64,000 nt of DNA from Bdellovibrio bacteriovorus (GCF_001592735.1 NZ_LUKE01000004.1:153514-217513), one strand, 5' to 3'; counted from the stretch's first letter, positions 10,917 to 19,663 are shown. The notes: a model not told the origin generated them from the letters alone. Made by a program: numbers and translations.

Positions 10917-11123
10917 TTAGTTCACGCGATGACGGCTGACTTCAGGTTTATAAAGACAGTTCGGGCAGTTGGCGTCTTCTTGTAGAACAGCAAACTGTGG
11001 ATCTTGTTGATAAGAAAATTCCATGTCCTCATGGCACTGAGGACAACAGTTCACGGATTTGCGAAACCCTTCGCGTTTTTCCATTTCTTCTTGGGAAATA
11101 ATACTGAACCTAAATACTTCCAC
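10917..11123 (-). CDS. Small zinc-ribbon-like protein, unknown function
   Basis: 68-residue acidic protein with two cysteine pairs, CPQCH and CPNC, about 30 residues apart. This is the spacing of a zinc ribbon that may bind metal, nucleic acid or protein. A GAGGA ribosome binding site precedes the ATG. Its stop lies 4 bases past the convergent S9 peptidase gene. I do not recognise a family. Confidence 0.6.
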   Translation of the reverse strand: MEVFRFSIISQEEMEKREGFRKSVNCCPQCHEDMEFSYQQDPQFAVLQEDANCPNCLYKPEVSRHRVN

Positions 11124-11259
11124 AGCGTCCTCCTCATGCTAACTCTTCGGCCGAAGAGCGTCTCAGCTTGAGAAAATCTTGACCATGATCTAGGCATGTG
11201 CGGCGCATTAGGGTGGGTTTTAATGGTATCACGCTCTTAGTCTAAGATAAGATGCCGCC

Positions 11260-11751
11260 ATGAAAGACTATATCCAGTACTTGCAAGATGTTTTGGGTCT
11301 TCAAAGCGTCATGTTGCCGAAGTCAGATCAAGAGCCTCTTGGGACCCAGTTTTACGGACCGCAGGGGCCTTTTCAGCCGACAGAGTTTCAGCATTATGAA
11401 CTGGTGTTTCTAAATATCTTAACTCAAGCCAAAGAAAGTCTTTTCTTGCCAGAGGTTCAAGACCTTTTCGGTAAAATGAAAACGGCGATGAAGCTTAAGA
11501 ACATTCAAGTGCTTGAACTTGATTGCACGGTGGATGATCGCTCTTTACTTCCCAGTGAACTTGCCAAGTTGTGTGAAGGTAAAGTCGTTGTCGTGTTCAG
11601 CTCTTTTCCAAAAGATCTAGGCGAATTTATTTTTAAAGGTCCGGGGCACTGGATTGAGACCTATAGCCCTTCGTATTTGCTAGAAGATGCCGGGGCTAAA
11701 AAAGTCGTGTGGAATGACTTGCAAAAAGTGATGAAGGAGTTGGGTTTATGA
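11260..11751 (+). CDS. Hypothetical protein with a family-4 UDG-like C-terminal tail
   Basis: 163 residues, no signal peptide or membrane segment. The last 35 residues (ETYSPSYLLEDAGAKKVVWNDLQ) resemble the end of uracil-DNA glycosylases of families 4/5, where a TYHPSALLR...W.DL pattern follows the catalytic motif. The N-terminal glycosylase motif GEAPG and the iron-sulphur cysteines are absent, so it should not be called an active glycosylase. HolD-like or degenerate UDG folds are possible. No Shine-Dalgarno before the ATG; TAAGAT ends 7 bases upstream. The 3' end overlaps the NfeD gene by 4 bases. Confidence 0.55.
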   Translation: MKDYIQYLQDVLGLQSVMLPKSDQEPLGTQFYGPQGPFQPTEFQHYELVFLNILTQAKESLFLPEVQDLFGKMKTAMKLKNIQVLELDCTVDDRSLLPSELAKLCEGKVVVVFSSFPKDLGEFIFKGPGHWIETYSPSYLLEDAGAKKVVWNDLQKVMKELGL

Positions 11752-13019
11752 AGATAGTTCTTTTAACACTTCTTCTTTGTCTTACGACGATCTCAGCCCA
11801 CGCGGCGTGCACCTTGTCAGTCACTATCCAAGAAGCGATCACCGCCTCGACGTCAGATTATTTAGAAAGAGCAGAGAAAAAGGCTTTAGAAGAAAAATGC
11901 GACTCGATCTATGTGCGTATGAATACGCCAGGTGGCAGTTTGCAAAGCACACGCCTTATTGTTGAAAGAATTTTGGCTTCACCGATTCCGTATTTATGTT
12001 TGATCACGCCCAGCGGCGGCCACGCGGGCAGTGCAGGTGCGATCATTTTGCAAGCATGCCACGTCAACGGCGGATTGCCAGCGACGAATATCGGTGCGGC
12101 GACACCGATATTAGGTACGGGTGGCGAAATGTCCGAGGACTTAAGAAAAAAACTTATCAACGACACAGTTAGTTGGATGGAAGGTGTGACCAAAATCCGC
12201 AATCGCAGTGTGGAGTTTTCCCGTGACATCGTCACGGAAGCCAAAGCCCTTAGCAGTGAAGAGGCCTTTAAACTGAAAGCTTTGGATATTTTGCCAGCCA
12301 ATGAACAAGAATTTTTACTTAAAGCTCAAGGCCGCGCGGTGAAGCTGGGTGAAAAAACAGAACAGAGTGTTCAGGTCGGGGATTTGCAAGAATTCAGTCC
12401 AGATCTTCGTTATAAGATCTTAAGCTTTGTGGCGGATCCTGAATTTGCTTACCTGCTTTTCATGGGAAGTTTGGGTTTGTTGTATGTTGAAATCACGCAT
12501 CCGGGATTGATTGCTCCCGGGGTGATTGGTGGGATTGGCTTAGTGCTGTCGCTAGTGGCATTTCATAAATTAGATGTCGCCTGGGGTGGCTTGGCGCTGA
12601 TTCTTTTGGGCTTGGCATTTTTAATTTTAGAAATTTTTGTCACAAGCTTTGGTGCATTAGGTATTGGGGGATTGATCGCGCTTTTTGTGGGCAGTGTGTT
12701 TTTATTTGATGCGCAGACCACGGGTTACACTTTGCCATTAAGCCTGATCTTTGCCGTGGTGGGAACTTTAGCTGTCTTCTTTTTTGGGGCGGGATATTTT
12801 GCTTTAAAAACTCTGCGCCATCGCAGCCAAGACACTGACACGGAACTGCAAAGCAAGGACGGCGTCGTCACCGTCGTAAATGAAGATGGTCACAGTGGCC
12901 AGATTCAGATCATGGGCGAAATTTGGAAATTTGTTTCAGAAGATTTTTTGACAACCGGAGATCGCGTTCACGTGACGGCTCGCCAAGGGCTGACATTGAA
13001 TGTGAAAAAAGTGAAATAA
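11748..13019 (+). CDS. NfeD family membrane-bound ClpP-class serine protease
   Basis: 423 residues. Signal peptide (1-19, ending AHA), then a ClpP/SppA-like domain with RMNTPGGS, the nucleophile Ser95 in GHAGSAGAI, and a downstream Lys in EEAFKLKALDI that would complete a Ser-Lys dyad. About four membrane segments follow (residues 235-345), then a C-terminal OB-fold NfeD domain. In characterised archaeal homologues this protease cleaves the stomatin partner, and the next gene here is a slipin. Overlaps the preceding gene by 4 bases and is 12 bases from the slipin gene, so a membrane-quality operon is inferred. Confidence 0.9.
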   Translation: MKIVLLTLLLCLTTISAHAACTLSVTIQEAITASTSDYLERAEKKALEEKCDSIYVRMNTPGGSLQSTRLIVERILASPIPYLCLITPSGGHAGSAGAIILQACHVNGGLPATNIGAATPILGTGGEMSEDLRKKLINDTVSWMEGVTKIRNRSVEFSRDIVTEAKALSSEEAFKLKALDILPANEQEFLLKAQGRAVKLGEKTEQSVQVGDLQEFSPDLRYKILSFVADPEFAYLLFMGSLGLLYVEITHPGLIAPGVIGGIGLVLSLVAFHKLDVAWGGLALILLGLAFLILEIFVTSFGALGIGGLIALFVGSVFLFDAQTTGYTLPLSLIFAVVGTLAVFFFGAGYFALKTLRHRSQDTDTELQSKDGVVTVVNEDGHSGQIQIMGEIWKFVSEDFLTTGDRVHVTARQGLTLNVKKVK

Positions 13020-13031
13020 GGAGATAGCAAC

Positions 13032-13781
13032 ATGGAATTTATGATAGCGGTCATCGTCATCGGCGGGATACTTCTCAGCTCAATGGTGAAAATTTTGAAC
13101 GACTGGGAGCGCGGCGTGGTTTTACGTCTGGGTAAAGCGATTGGCGTGCGTGGGCCTGGGTTGATTTTGTTAATTCCTTTTATTGAGCGCATGATCAAAA
13201 TTGACACCCGCACGATTGCAATGGACGTGCAACCTCAAGATGTTATCACTAAAGACAACGTCAGCATGCAAGTGAACGCCGTGGTTTACTTTAAAGTGGT
13301 ATCGCCTTTAGAAGCGATCACACGCATCGAAGACTATTACTTTGCTACCGGACAGCTGGCGCAAACCACATTGCGTTCCGTGATGGGTCAGTATCACTTA
13401 GATGACGTGCTTGAGCACCGTGATAAGATCAATGCGGCTTTGCAGGCGATCTTAGATAAACATACAGAAGCCTGGGGTATCAAAGTGACCATGGTGGAAG
13501 TAAAGCAAATCGATTTGCCTAAAGAAATGCAAAGAGCCATGGCGCGTGAAGCGGAAGCCGAGCGTGAACGTCGTGCGAAAGTCATCAGTGCAGATGGCGA
13601 AGTGCAGCGTGCCCAGAAACTTCAAGAGGCCTCGAACACTCTAGCAGGATCGCCTTCTGCGTTGCAGCTAGCCTATATGCAGACCTTAACGGAAATCGCT
13701 GGAGATAAGACCAACACCATCATCTTCCCGTTACCGTTAGACATGGTTAAACCGTTCCTGGATTTGAACAACAAAAACTAG
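13032..13781 (+). CDS. SPFH/stomatin family protein (slipin)
   Basis: 249 residues. One N-terminal membrane segment (1-18) followed by the SPFH domain: ERGVVLRLGKAIGVRGPGL, IPFIERMIKIDTRT, MDVQPQDVITKDNVSM, then a charged coiled coil (AMAREAEAERERRAKVISADGE) for oligomerisation and a hydrophobic C-terminal tail. It forms membrane scaffold rings that work with NfeD proteases. Good AAGGAG site at 13017-13022 overlapping the NfeD stop. Confidence 0.93.
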   Translation: MEFMIAVIVIGGILLSSMVKILNDWERGVVLRLGKAIGVRGPGLILLIPFIERMIKIDTRTIAMDVQPQDVITKDNVSMQVNAVVYFKVVSPLEAITRIEDYYFATGQLAQTTLRSVMGQYHLDDVLEHRDKINAALQAILDKHTEAWGIKVTMVEVKQIDLPKEMQRAMAREAEAERERRAKVISADGEVQRAQKLQEASNTLAGSPSALQLAYMQTLTEIAGDKTNTIIFPLPLDMVKPFLDLNNKN

Positions 13782-13817
13782 ACTTTTATCCTTTGCCCAA
13801 AAAAGGTCTAATAGAAA

Positions 13818-13838
13818 AGCGGGACAAGAGGTCCCGCT
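13818..13838 (+). terminator. 8-bp perfect hairpin after the slipin gene
   Basis: AGCGGGAC, loop AAGAG, GTCCCGCT. It closes the NfeD-slipin unit but lacks a 3' T-run on the plus strand, so it may be a weak terminator or an mRNA-end stabiliser. Confidence 0.4.
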
Positions 13839-13871
13839 AAGTCACCCCATATCTCTACGGACGGAGTATCA

Positions 13872-15038
13872 GTGAAACTGGTTTGGGCCTCTTTGTGTTT
13901 CATCATTGTTTGGATCAGTTTAACTTCCGAAGCTCAAAGTTCAATTCCGGCAAATCCTGATCTAGTTCGCGTCCGCGTGATGACCACGATTGAAAAAGTC
14001 CAAGTCTCTGGCCTGTCATTGCGTTTTCATAATATCGCTCAAACTATTTTGCCCGTCGCGATCCCGCAAACCAAATACGCCCACGTACGGAGCATCACCA
14101 AAGATGGCAAAAAAGTCTGGGCCGTGCGGTTAGATAATCAAGAAAATGAACGTCTGCTTTCAGAAAAATATTTGCTAATACAAGGATCTGATCTGCGTAT
14201 TGGCGCGCAGACCTTACCGGGAAAAGTTCTATTAAGCCATAATGGCAAAAATAAAATCGATGTCGTAGGGGTGATGCCTTTAGATGAATATGTTGTCGGG
14301 GTTTTGGCGAGCGAAATGCCTTTGTCTTGGCCTATGGAAACATTAAAAGCCCAAGCTGTTGCTGCCAGATCCTATGCGCTGTCGGTGATGAATGAGCGTA
14401 AGACTCAGGCCTTTCACTTAGAAAGCAGCATCCTCGACCAAGTCTTCCGTCATGTGGTGCATGAAGACAACAATGATCCGATGATCAAAAAAGCTGTGCA
14501 AGCGGTGAAAGAAACTTCCGGCATTAAGTTATACGCCCAAACGGGACGAGTTTTGAAAGCCTATTTTCATTCTGACTGTGGGGGTAAGACCACGGCCGCC
14601 CAAAACGTGTGGGGACCAGGCACCACGGCCAGCTCCGGGGTGGCCGTTGATAGTTCTTGTCCCACAAACCCCAGTGCGCATTGGAAGTTAAGCCTTTCAA
14701 AGGATGAGCTTTCTCGTCGTTTAAAGGTGGCGGATATCTCGGGGTTGGATCTGATTAAGGTGCCTTCTGAAAAACGTATCAAAGCGGTGCGGTTGGCGTT
14801 TAATGAAACTGAGGGCAAAACAGTGTCGGTCAATGATTTCCGTCAACTCTTGGGATTTCAGGATTTGCGCAGTTCTTTATTTGAAATCAAACGTATTGGT
14901 GAACGATTTTTATTTGAAGGACAAGGTTTTGGTCATGGAGTGGGACTTTGTCAGTGGGGAAGTCGTGCTTTAGGTAAGGGCGGAAAGAACTATAATCAAA
15001 TTTTAAAGCATTATTATCCGCTAGCGGTCCTGCGCTAG
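13872..15038 (+). CDS. SpoIID/LytB domain protein, putative lytic transglycosylase
   Basis: 388 residues with a signal peptide (1-21). The SpoIID domain is clear: PLDEYVVGVLASEMP with its catalytic-type Glu, LKAQAVAARSYAL, AYFHSDCGGKTT, and the C-terminal GQGFGHGVGLCQWG...GKNYNQILKHYYP. Family members cleave denuded peptidoglycan glycan strands; in this non-sporulating organism it would remodel wall (self or, if predatory, prey). GTG start with ACGGAG five bases upstream. Monocistronic by context. Confidence 0.9.
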   Translation: MKLVWASLCFIIVWISLTSEAQSSIPANPDLVRVRVMTTIEKVQVSGLSLRFHNIAQTILPVAIPQTKYAHVRSITKDGKKVWAVRLDNQENERLLSEKYLLIQGSDLRIGAQTLPGKVLLSHNGKNKIDVVGVMPLDEYVVGVLASEMPLSWPMETLKAQAVAARSYALSVMNERKTQAFHLESSILDQVFRHVVHEDNNDPMIKKAVQAVKETSGIKLYAQTGRVLKAYFHSDCGGKTTAAQNVWGPGTTASSGVAVDSSCPTNPSAHWKLSLSKDELSRRLKVADISGLDLIKVPSEKRIKAVRLAFNETEGKTVSVNDFRQLLGFQDLRSSLFEIKRIGERFLFEGQGFGHGVGLCQWGSRALGKGGKNYNQILKHYYPLAVLR

Positions 15039-15071
15039 GGATCTATGGGATTTTTTTTCAAAGCTCTAATA

Positions 15072-15149
15072 TTAGAATGCTAGAAAAACGCGGGCCGCAA
15101 ACATAAAAACAGCGCCCAGGATCAATACATTCGTTGCAGTCAAAGTCAT
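15072..15149 (-). CDS. 25-residue hydrophobic peptide
   Basis: ATG at 15149 is preceded by GAGGA at good spacing. The frame encodes one hydrophobic segment (LILGAVFMFAARVFLAF) and stops at 15072. The size and shape resemble single-span micro-proteins such as KdpF. Coding status rests only on the ribosome binding site and hydrophobicity. Confidence 0.35.
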   Translation of the reverse strand: MTLTATNVLILGAVFMFAARVFLAF

Positions 15150-15256
15150 TACAAAAGTCCTCGCTAAAATTTGATACGAATCATTTCGGTAACTTGATGA
15201 AAAATCTTAAATAAATTCTATTTCGTCTAACTTTTTGATGTCTCATCATGCGACAG

Positions 15257-15271
15257 TGGTGCCCATTTTGC
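15257..15271 (+). promoter_or_regulatory. Secondary sigma-54-like site
   Basis: TGGTGCCCATTTTGC keeps GG-N10-GC spacing with a good -12 (TTGC) and a poorer -24. It lies 117 bases upstream of the stronger site at 15374 and could be a minor promoter or chance. Confidence 0.2.
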
Positions 15272-15373
15272 GCTTCACTTTCAGAGCTTCGACGAAAACA
15301 CCCCTGCTGTTTCATGTTGAGAGTGAGTCATTATCCTTAAAGATCCTCATCACTTAGGATGGTGGAAGAATCT

Positions 15374-15389
15374 TGGCACGGGCATAGCA
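15374..15389 (+). promoter_or_regulatory. Sigma-54 promoter of lipoprotein gene 15448
   Basis: TGGCACGGGCATAGCA matches the -24/-12 consensus TGGCAC-N5-TTGCW with GG at 15375-15376 and GC at 15387-15388, ten bases between. The predicted start near 15400 gives a leader of about 48 bases containing AAAGAGAGG before the ATG. The rest of the 15039-15447 gap holds only the 25-residue frame and this upstream region. Confidence 0.65.
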
Positions 15390-15447
15390 ATACAAGCCTA
15401 GTGAGGAGCACCCTAAAACAAACCGGGCTCCTTAAAGAGAGGCTGAT

Positions 15448-16209
15448 ATGAAAACATTCAACGCAAAACTGATCGTCCTTCTGGCGGCATTTTCCGTACT
15501 AGGTGTAGGCTGTGGCAAGAACACCATGAATGCGCAACAAACTTATCAGCCACCGATCCTTGATGACGGTCGCGGCACACCCATCTCTCCAGACGGTCCT
15601 GGCGGCGGTGGCACGGGCGGTGTTTCAGGTCAAACGGCAACATTTGAACCGGTATCTCAATCTGAATTCAATTCTTTCGTGGCTTTGCATCCGTTAAATG
15701 CGCCGACTGATTATAAGATCACGGTCAGCTTACAAAATGCGGGCGGCGGATATTACGCAGGTACGGTGAAATTGCCGTATTCAGATACGGGCTTAAACTA
15801 TGCTCCGACATTTACCGCAGACCCAGGCACGAACATTAAATTGAGCGGTCTTAAAGATTCAGGAAAATTGGAAGCTGGTTATAACTTCTGGTTCACATTA
15901 AGCGGCAAATACTATTTCGCGGCCTTCTTTCAAGATGCTTATGGTGCCATTGTCCTAGTATTTGATAGCTACGTAAACCAAGGTGACGGCCAAGGAACAG
16001 GAACACTTTCAGGTAAAGTTTATTACAAAAACTTTGCGCAAAGTTATGCTCCCCAATCACCTTACAGAAAATGCTGGTACCTTTACAACGGTCCCTATGA
16101 CTGCCGTGCCACTTCGATTATCGACAAAACATCGGCTGTTCCGGGTGACGGTTACAGATACTTAGGAAAATTCAGCGGTTTGTCTAAAGCTGCTGTATTT
16201 AATGAATAG
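15448..16209 (+). CDS. Lipoprotein of unknown function
   Basis: 253 residues. Lipoprotein signal with lipobox LGVGC (Cys about residue 22), then a low-complexity Pro/Gly linker (SPDGPGGGGTGG) and a soluble domain rich in Gly, Tyr and aromatic strands (YKITVSLQNAGGGYYAGTVKLPY). A four-Cys tail region contains RKCWYLYNGPYDC. No family recognised. Transcription from the sigma-54 site at 15374 is predicted, and the next lipoprotein gene follows after about 100 bases in the same direction. Confidence 0.75.
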   Translation: MKTFNAKLIVLLAAFSVLGVGCGKNTMNAQQTYQPPILDDGRGTPISPDGPGGGGTGGVSGQTATFEPVSQSEFNSFVALHPLNAPTDYKITVSLQNAGGGYYAGTVKLPYSDTGLNYAPTFTADPGTNIKLSGLKDSGKLEAGYNFWFTLSGKYYFAAFFQDAYGAIVLVFDSYVNQGDGQGTGTLSGKVYYKNFAQSYAPQSPYRKCWYLYNGPYDCRATSIIDKTSAVPGDGYRYLGKFSGLSKAAVFNE

Positions 16210-16235
16210 GCCTGCGGATCCGCGGACGCGGGCAG

Positions 16236-16263
16236 AGCTGGAGCGCCGAAAGGCGCGCAAGCT
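16236..16263 (+). other. GAAA-tetraloop hairpin between two lipoprotein genes
   Basis: GCGCC-GAAA-GGCGC at 16243-16256 with an outer AGCT/AGCT pairing. There is no T-run. It may cap the first mRNA, stabilise it, or cause partial termination before the second lipoprotein gene. A GCGGATCCGC palindrome at 16213-16222 precedes it. Confidence 0.4.
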
Positions 16264-16310
16264 GAAGCAGTATTAGATTTTGATTTATGATTATTAACTA
16301 GGAGACGAAA

Positions 16311-16967
16311 ATGGAAAGACTTAAAGTAAACTCACTAAGTTTTCCAGCATTGCATTTCGCGCGAATCGCAGCAACGCTGGCAACGGTTATTGCCTTAGTT
16401 GCGTGCGGTAACGATGGCGGCGGAGGCGGCGGCGCCCCGGTAACACCCATTCCACCGAGCGGATGTTACTCATGCAATGGAATTACTTCTCCGGCAGTTT
16501 TAACAACTTTTACGACTCAATCCGCGGACGGCATGATGATCTTGCGTGATATGCAGCTTTTTGTGCAATCAACGCAAGTGATGCCGAATGCGTCAGGAAA
16601 TAATTGGAATTGGTACCAAGGACCCATCGCTTTGCAAGGCACGATGGAAGTGCGTCAGCCGATGATGGACGTGATGCCAGGAACGGGAATGCCACTTTCT
16701 CAGTGTATGATTTCTCCGGGAACATATTATTTGCAAAGCAATGGCGCCGGCCAAATGGGCTTCATGGGTTCGGACTTAAGAGTTCCATCTTTGATCGCGA
16801 CTTCGGGGGCCATCGAGCTTAGTATCGAAGCGCCAAGCCAATTGGGTATGGGCTTAACGAATCAAGGCCGCGGCTTGTACGGTGTTGTTTCGGTCCGTCG
16901 TGTGAATGGTATCCAATGTTCGCCTCAGTTCTTTGGAACTTTCTCAACTTCCGGGATTTTCTACTAA
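16311..16967 (+). CDS. Lipoprotein of unknown function, Gly-rich linker
   Basis: 218 residues. A long n-region (about 17 residues) precedes the hydrophobic core and lipobox LVAC (Cys 32), followed by GNDGGGGGG and a Pro-rich linker. The body is Met/Gly-rich and probably beta, with four Cys that could form two disulphides (GCYSC, SQCM, IQCS). TAGGAGA precedes the ATG. The layout resembles the previous lipoprotein (Gly-rich tether plus small domain), but no sequence similarity is evident. An intrinsic terminator follows. Confidence 0.75.
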   Translation: MERLKVNSLSFPALHFARIAATLATVIALVACGNDGGGGGGAPVTPIPPSGCYSCNGITSPAVLTTFTTQSADGMMILRDMQLFVQSTQVMPNASGNNWNWYQGPIALQGTMEVRQPMMDVMPGTGMPLSQCMISPGTYYLQSNGAGQMGFMGSDLRVPSLIATSGAIELSIEAPSQLGMGLTNQGRGLYGVVSVRRVNGIQCSPQFFGTFSTSGIFY

Positions 16968-16991
16968 GGCTTTAAAGTAAATTTATCTAGC

Positions 16992-17026
16992 GACCCCGGG
17001 CTTGAAAGCGCGGGGTTTTCTTTTTT
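16992..17026 (+). terminator. Intrinsic terminator after lipoprotein gene
   Basis: Stem ACCCCG (16993-16998) with CGGGGT (17011-17016), followed by TTTCTTTTTT. Confidence 0.8.
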
Positions 17027-17042
17027 GGGTACATAATATTTG

Positions 17043-17071
17043 TTGCCCTCGTAGGAAAGTCTGGGTCTAAT
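17043..17071 (+). promoter_or_regulatory. Promoter of the Xer gene, predicted leaderless start
   Basis: TTGCCC at 17043-17048, 17-base spacer, TCTAAT at 17066-17071. The expected transcription start seven bases on is the A of the ATG at 17078. Confidence 0.45.
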
Positions 17072-17077
17072 AGGGGT

Positions 17078-17956
17078 ATGGAACTACCTCTTTGGATCGA
17101 CTTCTTTGATGAATTGCAAAATGTACGAGGCCGTTCGCAGAATACAGTAATGGCGTATCGCCGTGACCTTGAGCTGTATCTGGAATACGGAAAAACCAGT
17201 AAATCCATTCCAGGATTTTACGAGTTCATGAAAAAGAACAAGCTTTCAACGCGTTCTCAAGCGCGGGTGATCTCTTCTTTAAGAACTTACTTTAAGTTTT
17301 GTGAAACTCGCGGCATGAAATGCCCAGAACTTCGTGAGCTGCGTCCACCCAAAGTAAAGGTCGGCTTACCAAAAGTTTTAACTCCGCAAGAGTTCCAGCA
17401 GCTTTTTGATGCCGCAGAGGGCGCAGATGCTACGAAGACCGCACGCAATCAGTTAACTTTGTTGTTTCTTTATGGATTGGGCTGCCGGGTTTCTGAATTG
17501 ATTTCTTTAAATATCGTGGATTTTAATCCGACCGATCGTTGGATTAAGGTTTTAGGTAAAGGTAGTAAAGAACGTTTGGTGCCTTTGACTGAAAAGTTAG
17601 CCGAAAATCTGACGACCTATCTTAAGGAACATCGTCCTTTATTAGTGAAAGAAAACTCTCCCTCGATCTTGATCAATGATCGTGGTCATCGACCTTCGCG
17701 CGTGGATGTGTGGCGCTGGTTGGCTTCGTGGTCAACACGTGCCGGTTTCCCAGAGCCGGTCAATCCTCACAGATTCCGTCATGGTTGTGCCACGGCATTG
17801 CTTGAAAGTGGTGCGGATCTTCGTTCGATCCAAATGCTTTTGGGTCATGCGAGCATTCAAACGACACAGATTTATACCAGTGTTACAACGGGCACGATGA
17901 CTCGCACGATTGAAGAGCATCATCCGCTTTCGCAAATGCAGGAAGTCGAAAAGTAA
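17078..17956 (+). CDS. Tyrosine recombinase XerC/XerD type
   Basis: 292 residues. N-terminal SAM-like core-binding domain (FFDELQNVRGRSQNTVMAY..., residues 1-90) and a catalytic domain with Arg137 in GLGCRVSEL, Lys in GKGSKERLVPL, HRFRHGCAT, LGHASIQTTQIYTSV and nucleophile Tyr266. Length and motifs fit the housekeeping Xer recombinases that resolve chromosome dimers at dif. XerC versus XerD cannot be decided from one paralogue. There is no ribosome binding site at usable distance: AGGGG lies only one base before the ATG. Confidence 0.9.
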   Translation: MELPLWIDFFDELQNVRGRSQNTVMAYRRDLELYLEYGKTSKSIPGFYEFMKKNKLSTRSQARVISSLRTYFKFCETRGMKCPELRELRPPKVKVGLPKVLTPQEFQQLFDAAEGADATKTARNQLTLLFLYGLGCRVSELISLNIVDFNPTDRWIKVLGKGSKERLVPLTEKLAENLTTYLKEHRPLLVKENSPSILINDRGHRPSRVDVWRWLASWSTRAGFPEPVNPHRFRHGCATALLESGADLRSIQMLLGHASIQTTQIYTSVTTGTMTRTIEEHHPLSQMQEVEK

Positions 17957-17990
17957 AGACGGGTTTACTTGGTTTTGTCCGATTCTCGAA

Positions 17991-18019
17991 AGAGCTCCTA
18001 GTCAGGGGCTCTTTTTTTT
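17991..18019 (+). terminator. Intrinsic terminator after the Xer gene
   Basis: AGAGCTCCT, loop AGTC, AGGGGCTCT followed by eight T-type bases. Confidence 0.85.
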
Positions 18020-18060
18020 CGTTTTAAGCACAGTCGCAAACTTGCTTTGGCAGATTGTCT

Positions 18061-19509
18061 ATGAAAATACAGTCGCTCATTCGTGATCAAGATCGTTTAG
18101 TCCCGGTAGAAGTAGAACTTAGTTTTATTCCGGGACTTCCCCAAATCCAATTTCTGGGACTTCCAGATCAAGCCATTCGCGAAAGCATTCATCGCATTAA
18201 AAGTGCGATACGCGCGCAAGGTTTTGACTTTCCAAAAGCGCAGCAAATTTTAGTGAACCTTAGACCGGCCCATTTAAAAAAGAACTCTCGTGGGTTGGAG
18301 TTGGCCGTGGCTTTAGGGGTGTTATGGGAAAGCGAACAAATTCCAAAGCCTTTGGCAGACTCGGTCTTAGTTTACGGAGAACTCAGCCTTGGGGGCGAAG
18401 TCTATGAACCTGAAGACTTGTTTGAGTCGTTCGACAACGAAGCGGCCTGGGTGTGGACGGGGAAACCTCAGCAGGCCTCAGCGCCCTTTGGTCGCAGCAC
18501 GATCTTGCAGCTTAAAGACATCCACTCACCGAATCATATTAAACCGGCTCCGCGTGAATATAAAATCGAACGCCCGTTTTCAGGACTGGATTTGGTGTTC
18601 CCTGAACGTCAGGCAGAAATTTTAAAACTCACAGCTTTAGGTGAACATTCATTGTTGTTAGCCGGTCCTTCGGGATCGGGAAAAACGACGATGAGTAAAA
18701 CTCTTTTATCTTTGTTAGCGGCCCCCACGGCGGAAGACATGCGCGAAATCGTCGCGAATAACAAAGACACATCAACCCAAGAAATGAAATGGCGACCCTT
18801 GGTACACCCTCATCATACAACACCGCCCCTCGGTTTGATTGGTGGGGGTGTTCCTCCTTTTAAAGGTGAAATCACGCGGGCGCATCGCGGGGTTTTAGTT
18901 TTAGATGAACTCCTGGAGTTTCATCCCAAATCCCAAGAAGTTTTACGCGAGCCGATGGAAGACGGCCGCATCCGCATTCGGCGCGGAAGATTTTTAGAAG
19001 AACACATCGCCGACACTTTATTTGTCGCGACTACGAATTTATGTCCATGCGGTGATTGGGTGCCCAAAGCGCGCGTGATGTGCGGCAGATCTTTAAAAAA
19101 ATGCCGCTCTTACGCCGAAAGACTTTCGGGTCCGCTGGTAGATCGCTTTCAGCTGATCTTTTTCACGCAACGGAATGAACGCGGAGAAGGAGTTTTAGGT
19201 GCTGACATTTTAAAGGATCTAGAAAAAGCGCGCCGGCTGCGGGCGGAGTGGGCAAAGACCGACCGTCGCTTTTTAAAGGTCACAACCAAATGGACTTGGG
19301 ATGAATTGATTCAAGATTTGCCCGAGTTTTACATGCGCGAACTTTTCCCTAAAGAGCTCGCTTCAAGGCGTCGGGATCTGGCGACCTTAAAGATCGCTCG
19401 AAGTTACGCGGATTTAGATGGTATGGCCAAGATGCAGCCTCAGCACGTGGAGCGAGCTTTAAAGGTGACCTTTGTTCCCTTTGATGCCCTTAAAAGGCTT
19501 GGTGACTAG
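18061..19509 (+). CDS. Magnesium-chelatase-like AAA+ ATPase, YifB/ComM family
   Basis: 482 residues. N-terminal domain with the ComM pattern (VPVEVELSFIPGLPQIQFLGLPDQAIRES split over residues 14-42, NLRPAHLKK), then the ATPase core with Walker A GPSGSGKTT, the conserved HHTT.....LIGGG, Walker B VLVLDELLEF, and TNLCPCGDW. The C-terminal Mg-chelatase domain has SYAERLSGPLVDRF. ComM proteins are helicases promoting branch migration of natural-transformation intermediates. ATG 18061 is preferred over the TTG at 18055; no strong ribosome binding site. Shorter than usual ComM (about 500) by a few residues. Confidence 0.88.
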   Translation: MKIQSLIRDQDRLVPVEVELSFIPGLPQIQFLGLPDQAIRESIHRIKSAIRAQGFDFPKAQQILVNLRPAHLKKNSRGLELAVALGVLWESEQIPKPLADSVLVYGELSLGGEVYEPEDLFESFDNEAAWVWTGKPQQASAPFGRSTILQLKDIHSPNHIKPAPREYKIERPFSGLDLVFPERQAEILKLTALGEHSLLLAGPSGSGKTTMSKTLLSLLAAPTAEDMREIVANNKDTSTQEMKWRPLVHPHHTTPPLGLIGGGVPPFKGEITRAHRGVLVLDELLEFHPKSQEVLREPMEDGRIRIRRGRFLEEHIADTLFVATTNLCPCGDWVPKARVMCGRSLKKCRSYAERLSGPLVDRFQLIFFTQRNERGEGVLGADILKDLEKARRLRAEWAKTDRRFLKVTTKWTWDELIQDLPEFYMRELFPKELASRRRDLATLKIARSYADLDGMAKMQPQHVERALKVTFVPFDALKRLGD

Positions 19510-19618
19510 TGCTCCGAGTGGGACTATTTTATTAAGTAAAATCAGATGTTTATGATTAAATCACTTTTGTTGTATTGCTCCGAACAGGCCACTGAATTAA
19601 GCAGAAAATCTTAAAACA

Positions 19619-19647
19619 TTGACTTAGGAGGCCCCTAGAACTAGATT
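19619..19647 (+). promoter_or_regulatory. Sigma-70-type promoter of tRNA-Cys
   Basis: TTGACT at 19619-19624, 17-base spacer, TAGATT at 19642-19647, with a predicted start about ten bases before the mature tRNA. Confidence 0.55.
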
Positions 19648-19663
19648 GGTTTCTCCTCTTAGC

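Noticed and set aside
17078-17956. Integrase of a mobile element
   Set aside because: Length and motifs fit a housekeeping Xer recombinase; the nearby tRNA-Cys shows no duplicated 3' end or other element genes.
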